Assembly (NCBI GenBank): GCA_942491525.1
Contig: CALOBW010000020.1
Span: forward strand, 62,001 to 126,000
Length of the DNA stretch: 64,000 nucleotides
Origin: CAYWBU01 sp942491525
GTDB taxonomy: Bacteria > Desulfobacterota > Desulfomonilia > UBA1062
Direction of reading: 5' to 3'
Notes under the pieces: model-generated
Told to the model about the DNA's origin: nothing
The model's database searches: none
What the model saw: the letters and a program-made list of their open reading frames with translations, nothing else
Shown here: positions 16,168 through 26,170 of the stretch, one piece after another
How positions within the stretch are numbered: position 1 is the first letter of the stretch
Layout: each line of letters opens with the position of its first letter
Translations under genes and position numbers: made by a program

Positions 16168-17498
16168 AACACGCTCTGAGCCTCATTATTCTGCTGCTGG
16201 CGCTGCCGCTCTGGGCAGACGACGAGCTAGATCAGATTCTGGATGATTTTGACAACCAGCCCATTGCGACAGCCGCAGCGCCCAAGGATTCGCGCTTCAA
16301 ATTCAACGGGCGGATTAGTCTGAGCAGCAGCTACAACCATGCCCATAAACGCCCCCTGCCCGGCCAAGTGGACTACCGCGGACTGGACGCCGTGACTCCG
16401 GAGCTTGCGCTGGGACTCAATCTTGAGCTTAGCCCAGCATGGGAGTTCTTCGCCTCGGGCCACATCATGGCAGTCGATGACTTTGAAGTCAGCCAACTGC
16501 CGAGTCGCGATTACCAGATATCGCGCCGGCGCAAGGCCGAGACCGAATTCGGCGACATCTACCTGCACGGAGAACTCTCTGAAAACCTGGACCTGACAAT
16601 CGGCCGCCAGACCTTGAGCTGGGGCTTCTCGGATAACATGCGCATTGTTGATGTCATCAACCCGGTGGACCTGCGCACGCCCGGCCCGAGGAGCGTCTTT
16701 GACCTCAAACTGCCGCTGACCATGAGCCGTCTCGATTACTACTGGAAAGATCTAAGCATCAGCGCCATTGCCATCCATGAGCGGCGCTTCCACAAACTGC
16801 CTGAGTTCGGCAGCGACTTCTATCCCTCCAGCCAGCCCCTGCCGCCCGAGAACAGACCAGACAACTCTCTCAAGAACACCGAATACGCCCTGCGCCTGAG
16901 TGCAGCCATCAAAAACTGGGACCTGGCCCTCTACTGGGCAGACTACTACGACCGCATGCCCCATCTGGCCATTAACAGCTTCAAAATGACCGAGCTGCAC
17001 TACTCGGAGCTCAGCATGCTGGGAGCCTCAATCAGTGCCGCCTTCGGCAACTGGCTCATCAAGGGCGAGGCTGCCGGCACCGGCGGACTGGAGTTCTACA
17101 ATCTGCCCGGACGCAAGAAATCACGCTACGACATCCTGGCCGGCATCGAATACACCGGCATCCGGAACACGGCCATCAGCCTCGATCTCAGCCACAGCCA
17201 CATCAATGATTTTCATCCGTCACTGGAGCGCACACCCGACTATCAGCAGGAAGACCAGAGCCGCCTGGCCCTGAATGTCTACAGCAGCCTGCTGCACGAC
17301 ACCCTGACCCTCGACCTCTTCATCAATCTCTACGGTCCGGCGGCCAGCGATGCGGCCCTCAGGCGCTTCAGCGCAACCTATGAAATCATCGACGATCTGA
17401 GCCTCAAACTGGGACTGGTGACCTTCAAAGAGGGGGACCGCTTTGACACGCTGCGCGAAAACGACCGCATCTTCACGGAACTGAGCTACAACTTCTAA
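16164..17498 (+). CDS. Outer-membrane beta-barrel protein (DUF1302-like)
   Basis: The 444-residue product has a signal peptide (cut near LWA-DD), a short acidic linker (DDELDQILDDFD), then alternating amphipathic strands ending in a C-terminal phenylalanine (LSYNF), the signal for outer-membrane insertion. Motifs such as LTIGRQTLSWGFSDNMRIVDVINPVD are typical of DUF1302-like barrels that accompany MMPL exporters. It is translated from TTG at 16164, overlapping the LolA-like stop by 4 bases. The three genes plausibly form an inner membrane to outer membrane export route for a hydrophobic compound. Confidence 0.85.
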   Translation: MKHALSLIILLLALPLWADDELDQILDDFDNQPIATAAAPKDSRFKFNGRISLSSSYNHAHKRPLPGQVDYRGLDAVTPELALGLNLELSPAWEFFASGHIMAVDDFEVSQLPSRDYQISRRRKAETEFGDIYLHGELSENLDLTIGRQTLSWGFSDNMRIVDVINPVDLRTPGPRSVFDLKLPLTMSRLDYYWKDLSISAIAIHERRFHKLPEFGSDFYPSSQPLPPENRPDNSLKNTEYALRLSAAIKNWDLALYWADYYDRMPHLAINSFKMTELHYSELSMLGASISAAFGNWLIKGEAAGTGGLEFYNLPGRKKSRYDILAGIEYTGIRNTAISLDLSHSHINDFHPSLERTPDYQQEDQSRLALNVYSSLLHDTLTLDLFINLYGPAASDAALRRFSATYEIIDDLSLKLGLVTFKEGDRFDTLRENDRIFTELSYNF

Positions 17499-18178
17499 CG
17501 CAGGACAACCTTGGCAATCTTTGTTGCAAGCTCAGCCTGCAGCTCCTCCAACATTGATTTGGCCATGGCGCGTCGCACCAGAAATGATTCATCCAGATGC
17601 TTGGAGGGCGTAAAGTTCTGCAGGGCATAGAGCCTGGCTCCGGCGATCAGCTCCCCGATCGAGCGGATATCATCAGCACTCAGCACTCCCTCCACCAGGG
17701 TTGTGCGGAACTCATAGTCGATGCCGGACGCCATGATAAGTTCAATTGATTCGGCAATCTTTGCGGCCCCGGCGCCGGCGACTGCTTCATACATTGCGAG
17801 AGGCGCCTTGATATCCATGGCCAGATAGTCCAGCTGACCGTCAGCCAGCAGGCGAGCGAGCATCGCCGGATTGGTGCCGTTGGTGTCAAGCTTAACGGCA
17901 AAGCCGAGCTCCCTGATGCGGCCGATAAGATCGGGCAGATCGGCATGCAGGGTCGGCTCGCCGCCGGTGATGACAACGCCGTCCAGCTTGCCGCGCCGGG
18001 TTTCAAGAAACTCCAGCACATCATCCGCAGCGATGGGCTCCCCAAACTGAGCCGGGTCTACAAGTTCCGGATTGTGACAGTAGGGACAGCTGAAATTGCA
18101 GCCCTGGGTGAAAATAATGGCAGAAAGCTTGCCCGGGTAGTCAATAAATGATGTGCGCTGCAGATAGCCTATTTTCAA
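17495..18178 (-). CDS. nrdG: Anaerobic ribonucleotide reductase activating protein
   Basis: This 227-residue radical SAM enzyme generates the glycyl radical on NrdD. The cluster motif CNFSCPYC (C27, C31, C34) and the SAM-binding GGEPTLH are clear, and the N-terminus TSFIDYPGKLSAIIFTQGC matches the NrdG2 subfamily. It is not adjacent to nrdD (about 8 kb away, same strand), and an exporter operon on the other strand sits between them. Its 3' end overlaps the convergent beta-barrel gene by 4 bases. I saw no convincing NrdR pair in its own upstream region. Confidence 0.92.
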   Translation of the reverse strand: MKIGYLQRTSFIDYPGKLSAIIFTQGCNFSCPYCHNPELVDPAQFGEPIAADDVLEFLETRRGKLDGVVITGGEPTLHADLPDLIGRIRELGFAVKLDTNGTNPAMLARLLADGQLDYLAMDIKAPLAMYEAVAGAGAAKIAESIELIMASGIDYEFRTTLVEGVLSADDIRSIGELIAGARLYALQNFTPSKHLDESFLVRRAMAKSMLEELQAELATKIAKVVLR

Positions 18179-18264
18179 ATTTGCCTCACTTATAGAGATA
18201 AAACAGATGTCTTATCACACAATCTTTGATATTAATCTCCCGAGATTTTTAACAGGAGTATACT

Positions 18265-18861
18265 ATGACTAAACATGCCATTCGCTATCCGTCAAACCCA
18301 ATCGAATACCTGGCAAGCGCCGGGAGGCTATTCAAGAGCTTCTACCGCGCCTTCAGCGTGCCGCGCCGCTACTGGATCGATGCCCAGTTCCAGGAACGCC
18401 TGATTCTGGCCGTAACCAGCGTCAACCACTGCAGCCACTGCTCATTTCTGCACTCGCAGATCGGCCTTGAAAAGGGCTTAAGCGCAAGAGAGATCCAGGA
18501 GCTTATCCGCGGTGATGTTAAGGATGCCCCCGAGGAGCAGGCTCCGGCCCTACTCTATGCCCAGCATTGGTCCGAGACAAAGGGCAGGGTCTCCGCTGGC
18601 GCCAGGACTGAGCTTGTGGAGCACTACGGAGAGGATAAGACGCGCATGATCGAGCTCTACATCAGCATGGCCTACTGGGGCAATATGAGCGGCAACATCC
18701 AGGAGGCAGCCAAGGGGAGAAAGATTTTCAGCGAACCGGGCTTCGGCATCAGCTACCTGCTAAGCTTCATCCCGGGACATCTGATCGCCCTTGCCGGCAA
18801 GCTGAAGGGCATCATGAATTCGGACAACAGGACCAAGGCCGACGGTATCAGCTTCAGCTGA
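18265..18861 (+). CDS. AhpD-like / carboxymuconolactone decarboxylase family protein
   Basis: The 198-residue all-helical protein has the CxxC motif of AhpD-type proteins (CSHCSFLHSQIGLEKGLS), where a cysteine pair and a nearby histidine carry out peroxide- or disulfide-linked redox chemistry. The C-terminal part includes a hydrophobic stretch (ISYLLSFIPGHLIALAG) that may contact the membrane. A strong AACAGGAG site lies upstream of ATG. It is a single gene facing the PilZ gene, with a hairpin spanning its stop codon. The physiological substrate cannot be named. Confidence 0.85.
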   Translation: MTKHAIRYPSNPIEYLASAGRLFKSFYRAFSVPRRYWIDAQFQERLILAVTSVNHCSHCSFLHSQIGLEKGLSAREIQELIRGDVKDAPEEQAPALLYAQHWSETKGRVSAGARTELVEHYGEDKTRMIELYISMAYWGNMSGNIQEAAKGRKIFSEPGFGISYLLSFIPGHLIALAGKLKGIMNSDNRTKADGISFS

Positions 18862-18866
18862 TACCG
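18843..18866. terminator. Perfect 11-bp inverted repeat across the stop codon, possible bidirectional terminator
   Basis: CGGTATCAGCT at 18843-18853 pairs with AGCTGATACCG at 18856-18866, with only two bases between. It includes the last codons and TGA stop of the AhpD-like gene and faces the end of the convergent PilZ gene. No T-run follows on either side, so termination is plausible but not certain. Confidence 0.5.
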
Positions 18867-18870
18867 CAGC

Positions 18871-19224
18871 TTAACGCGGCGTACAGATTTCGTCCCAGCG
18901 GTCGTTATCCGAGACGTCGGTGATCATGATACCGGCAAAGTAGTTCTCACAGTTAACCCAGGAGAGCATACCGCGAATATCAATCTCGATATCATTGAAG
19001 TGTACAAAGACAGGCTCATCGGAGAGCTCCTTCAGGGCCCCCAGGGTCATATCCTTGAGTTCATCCATGCCCTTGACGCCGATACCGCTCTCGGAAATAT
19101 TGATGGTTTCACAGTTAAAGGAGTAGCCGCCGATCTTAATGACAATTGAGTGGCAGCAGTTCAGGCGAAAGAACTCGCGGCGCTCGTTATTATCCTGACG
19201 AAAATAGATTATACTTCCCTTCAT
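18871..19224 (-). CDS. PilZ domain protein
   Basis: The 117-residue protein carries both c-di-GMP signature elements of PilZ domains: RREFFR near residue 16 (the RxxxR part) and NISESGIG (the D/NxSxxG part, here starting with Asn in place of Asp). It is a stand-alone PilZ and could link c-di-GMP level to motility or surface behaviour. No enzyme domain is attached. Transcription is toward the AhpD-like gene and downstream of dnaA, with 77 bp between the dnaA stop and this start. Confidence 0.75.
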   Translation of the reverse strand: MKGSIIYFRQDNNERREFFRLNCCHSIVIKIGGYSFNCETINISESGIGVKGMDELKDMTLGALKELSDEPVFVHFNDIEIDIRGMLSWVNCENYFAGIMITDVSDNDRWDEICTPR

Positions 19225-19301
19225 GGTACACTCCGCAGTTATTTTCTAATTCAGGGAGCTCTATATCATAAAAGATAGATTAAACCTACAGTATTATAAG
19301 A

Positions 19302-20636
19302 CTAGAGTTCGCTCTCAAGCTTCTCGATAAGGAAATCGATCTCTTTTTTGGTTTTAAGGTTCTGATTGTACTTATTGTCAATAACCTCAAGGGAGTGCAT
19401 GATGGAGGTGTGCTTGCGGCCATAGGCCTGGCCGATGGACTGCAAAGACTCCGAGGTGTAGCGCCTTGAAAGATAGATTGCTATCTGCCGCGGATAGGCG
19501 ATGACCTTTTTACGCGAAGGAGAAACGAGCATCTCGGGTGTGATGTCAAAATTTTTGGCCACAAACTTCTGAATAAAATCCAGATCAATCTGCTGTTTCT
19601 TCTTAAGCTGACCTTCAAGGAGCTCAATGGCCAGATCCTTGGTGATCTCACGACGCATCAAGGAGCTCATGGCGGTGATACTCAAAACGGCGCTCTCAAT
19701 CTCACGCACGCTGGAGTGCACATTGTCACAGATGTAATCCACCACATCCTCGGGTATGTAGGCGCCGTTACGGGCGGCCTTATGACGGATGATGTCAGCC
19801 CTGGTCTTGCGGTCGGGATGTTTGATATCAATAACCAGGCCGGAGGCAAAACGCGACTGCAGCCCCTTGTCAATCTGCGCAATGGAGGTCGGGGGACGAT
19901 AACCGGACAGAATAACCTGCTTTCCGGCGCTCATCAGATCATCCAGAATCGAGCAGAGCTCCATCTGAGTTTTTTCCTTCTTCTTGAGCAGATGCACATC
20001 ATCGATAAAGAGAATATCCGTCTGCGAGCTGGTAAAGCTCTTCTTGAAAGAACTCAAAGAGTTGTTCATCACCGCATGGACGTAATCGGTGGAAAACTCA
20101 CCGGCCGTGGTGTAACGCAAGCGGCGTCCACTGGACATATTCACCACCTGGTTGCCGATGGCATGCGCAATATGCGACTTACCAAGACCGATGTCAGAAT
20201 AGAAATAGAGCGGCTTATTGATGGCAAATGACTCTTCAGCCACAGCCTTGGCAGCCTCGAAGGCAAAAGCGTTGCACTTACCAACTACGAATTCATCGAA
20301 GGTGTAGCTGTTGTTGAGCTGGGTTGTAAAATTCTGCTCGCCGCGCGGCAGAATCATCTGCACCGGCTTGGATGACCTCACCGGGGCGGCCACAGGCTTA
20401 ATCTCCTGCTGCAGACCGTAACTAACGCTGGTGCCGTCACCGAAGTGAATATTGACATAGCTATCAATCAGGCCGCTGTAGCGCTTGGCAATATACTCCT
20501 GCGAAAAAAGGCTCGGACAGTGAACGACCACATCTTTTGAGCTTCCGCTCAACTCTATCTGCTCAAGCAGTGCCCGGTCTGATGACTGCTGCACTTCCGA
20601 CAGAATAGATTGTTTCAAAATTTCAAAGTCGTTCAA
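19302..20636 (-). CDS. dnaA: Chromosomal replication initiator DnaA, divergent
   Basis: The domain order is that of DnaA: N-terminal interaction domain (1-75), short linker, AAA+ domain (about 105-330) and C-terminal DNA-binding domain. Walker B (ILFIDDVHLL) and the arginine-finger region LQSRF are kept. Differences are notable. Walker A reads SDIGLGKS, so the first glycine is serine. The usual SDRPP segment is SGYRPP. The DNA-recognition motif normally GGRDHTT is YGRKHTS, one residue shorter and without the aspartate. The start is TTG at 20636, with GGGGAG 5 bases upstream. No dnaN or recF is adjacent. It may be the main initiator of this lineage or a paralogue. Confidence 0.88.
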   Translation of the reverse strand: MNDFEILKQSILSEVQQSSDRALLEQIELSGSSKDVVVHCPSLFSQEYIAKRYSGLIDSYVNIHFGDGTSVSYGLQQEIKPVAAPVRSSKPVQMILPRGEQNFTTQLNNSYTFDEFVVGKCNAFAFEAAKAVAEESFAINKPLYFYSDIGLGKSHIAHAIGNQVVNMSSGRRLRYTTAGEFSTDYVHAVMNNSLSSFKKSFTSSQTDILFIDDVHLLKKKEKTQMELCSILDDLMSAGKQVILSGYRPPTSIAQIDKGLQSRFASGLVIDIKHPDRKTRADIIRHKAARNGAYIPEDVVDYICDNVHSSVREIESAVLSITAMSSLMRREITKDLAIELLEGQLKKKQQIDLDFIQKFVAKNFDITPEMLVSPSRKKVIAYPRQIAIYLSRRYTSESLQSIGQAYGRKHTSIMHSLEVIDNKYNQNLKTKKEIDFLIEKLESEL

Positions 20637-21179
20637 AATATCTCCCCGTATGTTTGGTTACCCTGATTGACGCTGGGGCACTATCTAAGATCTGCATCAA
20701 AAGATCAAATCCAGATCAGAGCAATTTTTTTTACAGCAAACACGGTCAAATTTAGCACGTTATATCGTATACTTAAAAGGTGAGCCCCTTTCCTTTCAGC
20801 ATTTTCAAACTATAGCGTTGCGCCAATTCAAGTTACGGCTGCAACCCGTCTAACAGGGTTTTCTACAAATTGTAGAAAACTTTTTGATCAGCCTAACTCT
20901 CAAATGCTCCCATTTCCTCCATTTTTCGGCTATTTTCTTTAACGCTGCCATTTAAGCCAAGCTTTGATAAATCATAAGTACCCGTTTTTCATAATCTTGC
21001 TGCAAACACGCAGCATGGCGAGTGAATTTTAAGAATCATTTTCTGATCAAAACTTTTTGCCGGACAAAGACCAGGTCGCTTTTCAGGGCTGTAAAGAATT
21101 TCCCAGAGAGAAAACTTTTGCAGTACAGTGTCCCTCTTTCTCAATCATAACTTGCCCAATTGACGAGCAATTAACCTCT
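20637..21179. other. Intergenic region between dnaA and the phosphotransferase operon
   Basis: About 540 bp lie between divergent genes. I find the dnaA ribosome site (20641-20647), a perfect 23-bp palindrome (20858-20880), and a small hairpin GCTGC/GCAGC (20999-21014). AT-rich patches are present, but I see no copy of the classic DnaA box TTATCCACA on either strand. A plus-strand reading frame from TTG at 21057 runs into the EIID gene, but its first 41 codons do not look coding. Promoters for both flanking genes must lie here. An origin is possible but unproven. Confidence 0.6.
20858..20880. promoter_or_regulatory. Perfect 23-bp palindrome, candidate operator
   Basis: The arms GTTTTCTACAA and TTGTAGAAAAC (11 bp each) flank a single central A. 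There is no T-run of terminator type and it lies in the dnaA/EIID divergent gap, so it looks like a dimeric regulator site. I cannot match it to a known regulator family. Confidence 0.6.
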
Positions 21180-21875
21180 ATGATAGAAACGCAAAACGTG
21201 GACCTCTCTCTAAGCAAAAAAATATCAATTCTGTTACGTTGCTCTCTAATTCAAGGAGCCTGGAACTTTAAGGGTCTGCAGAACCTGGGATTCTACTTCG
21301 CCACCAAACCGGCCAAGCTAGGCTACCAGCCCCAGGCCTTCAACTCCCATCCCTACATGGTTCCCGGCATCATCGGGATCCAGATCAACCTGCACAGGAA
21401 CAACCAGACTGAGGCGATCCAACGTCTGAGCCCCTCCATAAACGGCACGCTGGCCGCCATCGGCGATAAATTTTTCTGGGCCCTGATCAAGCCGATCCTG
21501 GGAATCCTAGGCCTCATCTTCGCAATTCACAGCAACTGGATCGGCCTGGCTGCAGGCCTGCTGATCTTTAACATTTTGCACGCCTGGATCATGATCTGGG
21601 GCTTCAATACCGGCTATGCCCAGGGCCCCCAGGCGGCCATCACCATAGGCCAGACGATCTCCAATAAACGGATTGAGAAACTGGCCATCGTGCCGGCCCT
21701 GCTCTGCGGCACTGCTCTGGCACTGGGAGCAGGCCAGTTCAGCACCACCCTGAACCCGTTCTTAACCTCAGCATTATTTGCATGTTTTGTGTTTGCTATG
21801 CATTATAAGCTCAATATTTTCTATATTTTCTATGGCACTTTTTTAATATTTCTCTTATGGACAACTATAATATGA
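21180..21875 (+). CDS. PTS mannose/fructose/sorbose-family EIID component
   Basis: EIID is a membrane subunit of mannose-class sugar phosphotransferase permeases. The N-terminal signature LIQGAWNFKGLQNLGFYFATKP and the segment GIIGIQINLHRNNQTEA are typical. Hydrophobic segments follow at about residues 110-150 and 190-230. I place the start at ATG 21180, which gives MIETQNVDLSLSKK before the signature, as usual; an in-frame TTG at 21057 would add 41 unlikely residues. The usual partners EIIA, EIIB and EIIC are not next to it. The next gene is HPr, which overlaps its stop. It is an orphan permease subunit unless the partners are elsewhere. Confidence 0.82.
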   Translation: MIETQNVDLSLSKKISILLRCSLIQGAWNFKGLQNLGFYFATKPAKLGYQPQAFNSHPYMVPGIIGIQINLHRNNQTEAIQRLSPSINGTLAAIGDKFFWALIKPILGILGLIFAIHSNWIGLAAGLLIFNILHAWIMIWGFNTGYAQGPQAAITIGQTISNKRIEKLAIVPALLCGTALALGAGQFSTTLNPFLTSALFACFVFAMHYKLNIFYIFYGTFLIFLLWTTII

Positions 21876-22137
21876 TGGAACAGAAGATTACCATACCCAA
21901 CAAACTGGGACTACACGCCCGCGCCGCGGCACTATTCTGCCAGCTGGCCGCCGAATTTGAATCAGATATTGTGGTCATTAAAGACAAGGCTACGGTTAAC
22001 GGCAAAAGCATCATGGAGCTGCTGACCCTGGCGGCAGCCATGAATACACAGATCACCATCAAAGCCACGGGCAGCGATGAAGACAGCGCCCTTGAAAAAC
22101 TGGTGGCGCTGGTGGATGACAAATTTGGAGAGAGCGA

Positions 22138-22141
<4 letters not shown>
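21872..22141 (+). CDS. ptsH: Phosphocarrier protein HPr
   Basis: HPr carries phosphate from EI to EIIA proteins. The 89-residue product has the active-site histidine in GLHARAA (about H15) and the regulatory serine region KSIMELLTLAA. In Firmicutes and some proteobacteria an HPr kinase phosphorylates that serine; none is seen here. Two adjacent ATG codons (21872 and 21875) are possible; both overlap the EIID stop, so translation is likely coupled. The same transcript continues into ptsI. Confidence 0.93.
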
Positions 22142-23901
<1,760 letters not shown>

Positions 23902-23903
23902 AA

Positions 23904-24311
23904 ATGCCTAACAACGTCTGCGGTATCATTACCGCCATCAATAACGATTCCATTGACGTCAGCGTCAACCGCAAGACCGCCTGCGACGGCTGTCACGCCG
24001 TTGACGTCTGCCACTCAATGTCCTCCAATGAGATGGACTTCACCTTCAGCAAACCCGACGAGCCGGTTAAAATCGGCGACCGGGTAACTATCGCCATTGA
24101 TGAGAGCTCATTTCTCAAGGCCTGCAGCTACACCTTCGGCATTCCGCTCCTGAGCATTATCATTGCAATTGCGCTGCTGCAGCTGCTGGGACTGAGCGCC
24201 GCCATCCAGGCCACCGGCGGGATTGCTGCGGCCGCACTGAGCCTCCTGCTGGTCAGACACCTCGGCAAAGGCATCCGGGCGCCCAGGATCGTGGAGATCA
24301 AACATGACTGA
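23904..24311 (+). CDS. RseC/MucC-like (SoxR-reducing system) membrane protein
   Basis: The 135-residue protein has a short soluble N-terminus with a cysteine cluster (TACDGCHAVDVC), a beta-rich segment (KIGDRVTIAIDESSFLKA) and two membrane helices (about residues 75-95 and 100-118). This is the layout of the RseC/MucC family, which in E. coli takes part in reducing SoxR. The cysteines may hold an iron-sulfur centre or redox pair. It sits two bases after ptsI and overlaps smpB by 8 bases, so it is part of the same operon, though it has no obvious link to sugar transport. Confidence 0.85.
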   Translation: MPNNVCGIITAINNDSIDVSVNRKTACDGCHAVDVCHSMSSNEMDFTFSKPDEPVKIGDRVTIAIDESSFLKACSYTFGIPLLSIIIAIALLQLLGLSAAIQATGGIAAAALSLLLVRHLGKGIRAPRIVEIKHD

Positions 24312-24768
24312 CGACAAGATTAAAATCTTAACCGACAACCGCAAGGCGCGCCACTCCTACGAGATTCTCGACACCTTCGAAGCCGGAATCATGCTGGCCG
24401 GCCCCGAGGTCAAATCACTGCGCAAGGGCGGCGGCACGCTCAAGGACAGCTATGCCCAGATCAACAAGGCCGGCGAAGTTTTCCTGCTAAACTGCCATAT
24501 CAGTCCCTATGTGCAGGCCAACATCTTCAATGAAGAACCCACCCGGCCACGCAAGCTGCTGCTGCACCGCCACGAGATTTTCAAGCTTTCGGGCAAGGTA
24601 AAGGAGAAGGGTTTGACCCTGATCCCGCTCAAGATCTATCTCAAGGGCAGCCTGATCAAGGTTGAGCTGGGACTGGCCAAGGGCAAGAATATCCACCGCA
24701 AAAAAGAAACAATCAAGGAACGCGACGTCATACGCGACATGGCCCGCGACATCAAAGGCCGCTACTAA
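24304..24768 (+). CDS. smpB: SsrA-binding protein SmpB
   Basis: SmpB binds tmRNA and guides it into stalled ribosomes (trans-translation). The 154-residue protein shows the family's sequence throughout: N-terminal TDNRKARHSYEILDTFEAGI, LAGPEVKSLRKG, the central KLLLHRHEI, and the basic C-terminal tail with KKETIKERDVIRDMARDIKGRY. Its start lies within the end of the RseC-like gene. The tmRNA gene itself is not in the window. Confidence 0.96.
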   Translation: MTDDKIKILTDNRKARHSYEILDTFEAGIMLAGPEVKSLRKGGGTLKDSYAQINKAGEVFLLNCHISPYVQANIFNEEPTRPRKLLLHRHEIFKLSGKVKEKGLTLIPLKIYLKGSLIKVELGLAKGKNIHRKKETIKERDVIRDMARDIKGRY

Positions 24769-24777
24769 GGAGGACTC

Positions 24778-25650
24778 ATGAGTCAAATCAGGCTTATTCT
24801 ACCACTTCTCTGTCTGCTCATCTTGAATGGCTGCTCTCTGATATCCGTCGACCTGGACAGCTTCATGGGACCGCAGCCCATGCAGGAGAGTGTTCTGGTT
24901 CAAAAATCTGCAGACAAGATCCTGATCATCGAGGTCCTGGGACCCATCTCCACCGCCGGAATTCAGAGCACCTTCAGTTACACTGAGGCCGTCTATGAGC
25001 GCCTGGACGAGATCCTGCGCAAAGCCGGGCGCGACCACGACATCAAGGGCATCCTTCTCAGAATCGACTCCCCCGGCGGAGAAGCCACCGCATCCACTCT
25101 CACCTACCGCGCCCTCAAACAGTTCAAAAACGAACGCAACATCCCGGTGCTGGCCCTCATAACCAACTATGGCACCTCCGGCGCCTACATGGCGGCCCTC
25201 TCGGCCGACAAAATCATGGCCCTGCCAACATCGATCGTCGGCAGCGTCGGCGTCATCATGCCCTCGCTGAACTTCACCGGACTGCTGGACAAGCTGGGAA
25301 TTGAGGACACGGCCATAACCTCCGGCGAACTCAAGGATGCCGGCAGCCCCACCAAAAAGATGACCGACAAGGACCGCGCAATCTTTGAAGCCATCATCAT
25401 GGAGGAGTACGGCCTGTTCATCGAGATGGTCAAAGAGAACCGCCCCGTGACCGAGGCCGACCTCCAAATCATCGGCGACGGCCGCATCATGACGCCCAGC
25501 GCGGCTAAGCAGCACAACCTGATCGATGCCGTCGGCTACTACGAGGATGCGCTCAAAATGCTGAGCGGCATGATCGGTAACGACGACCTCAGCGTTGTGC
25601 GCTACCGGCGCCGCGGCGAATCCGAGGGCAGCTTCTACACCTGGCCCTGA
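24778..25650 (+). CDS. sppA: Signal peptide peptidase SppA-type serine protease, predicted lipoprotein
   Basis: This 290-residue S49-family peptidase degrades cleaved signal peptides in the membrane. The catalytic serine is in NYGTSGAYMAA (S134) and the general-base lysine in TSGELKDAGSP (K186); the motif IDSPGG is also present. In place of a plain membrane anchor it has a lipobox, LNGC, with the cysteine at residue 19, so it should be a lipoprotein. AAGGAG precedes the ATG. It overlaps the following transporter gene by one base. Confidence 0.92.
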   Translation: MSQIRLILPLLCLLILNGCSLISVDLDSFMGPQPMQESVLVQKSADKILIIEVLGPISTAGIQSTFSYTEAVYERLDEILRKAGRDHDIKGILLRIDSPGGEATASTLTYRALKQFKNERNIPVLALITNYGTSGAYMAALSADKIMALPTSIVGSVGVIMPSLNFTGLLDKLGIEDTAITSGELKDAGSPTKKMTDKDRAIFEAIIMEEYGLFIEMVKENRPVTEADLQIIGDGRIMTPSAAKQHNLIDAVGYYEDALKMLSGMIGNDDLSVVRYRRRGESEGSFYTWP

Positions 25651-26162
25651 TGGAGCGGACCCGCAAACTGACACTTCTGGCCATGCTGATCGCCATGGCC
25701 ATCACCCTGCACTGGGTGGAATCTTTTCTGCCCAGGCCCATGCCCTTCCTGCGCTTCGGCTTCGCCAACATCCTGACCCTGAGCGCCCTCTATCTGTTTG
25801 GCGGCCTGGCCGCTCTGCTGGTGCTGATCAGCCGGGTAATCATCGGCTCGCTGCTGGCCGGCAGCATCTTCACACCGACATTCTACTTCTCCCTTGCCGG
25901 CGGTCTGGCCGCAGCCGTTGTCATGTGGCTGATGCCCAAGCGCATATTTTCGCCCATCGGCGTCAGCGTTGCCGGCGCCACGGCCCACATGACAACCCAG
26001 ATCATCATGGCCGGCTTCATCATCCAGCAGATGGCCATCACAAAAATCCTGCCACTATTTTTGCTTGTCTCAATAATCACAGGCATGTTAAATGGTTATT
26101 GCGCCGAGTTGATTATCAAAACAGCCAACAGACAACCAGCTCATCCCGGCAGCAATCAATAG
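25650..26162 (+). CDS. Gx transporter family membrane protein (heptaprenyl diphosphate synthase component I family)
   Basis: The 170-residue product is almost wholly membrane embedded, with about five hydrophobic helices. The pattern LPRPMPFLRFGFANILTLSALYLFG is characteristic of the PF07456 Gx transporter/Hpre_diP_synt_I family, small membrane proteins related to ECF-type substrate-binding subunits. Transport of a small molecule is likely; prenyl synthesis is a doubtful older label. Translation begins on the A of the sppA stop (TGATG). Confidence 0.87.
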   Translation: MERTRKLTLLAMLIAMAITLHWVESFLPRPMPFLRFGFANILTLSALYLFGGLAALLVLISRVIIGSLLAGSIFTPTFYFSLAGGLAAAVVMWLMPKRIFSPIGVSVAGATAHMTTQIIMAGFIIQQMAITKILPLFLLVSIITGMLNGYCAELIIKTANRQPAHPGSNQ

Positions 26163-26170
26163 GATATCCA

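Noticed and set aside
20882..21053. A distant 10-bp inverted repeat TTTTGATCAG/CTGATCAAAA in the dnaA gap
   Set aside because: Short, AT-rich and far apart (about 150 bases), so chance is likely; not enough to call an origin element.
21057..21179. A longer EIID protein starting at TTG 21057
   Set aside because: The first 41 residues do not resemble EIID proteins and the family signature sits normally after ATG 21180.
25595..26170. A long in-frame extension upstream of the CheD-HDOD gene
   Set aside because: It overlaps the sppA end and the whole Gx transporter gene in another frame; the peptide is low-complexity and the ATG at 26171 has a ribosome site.
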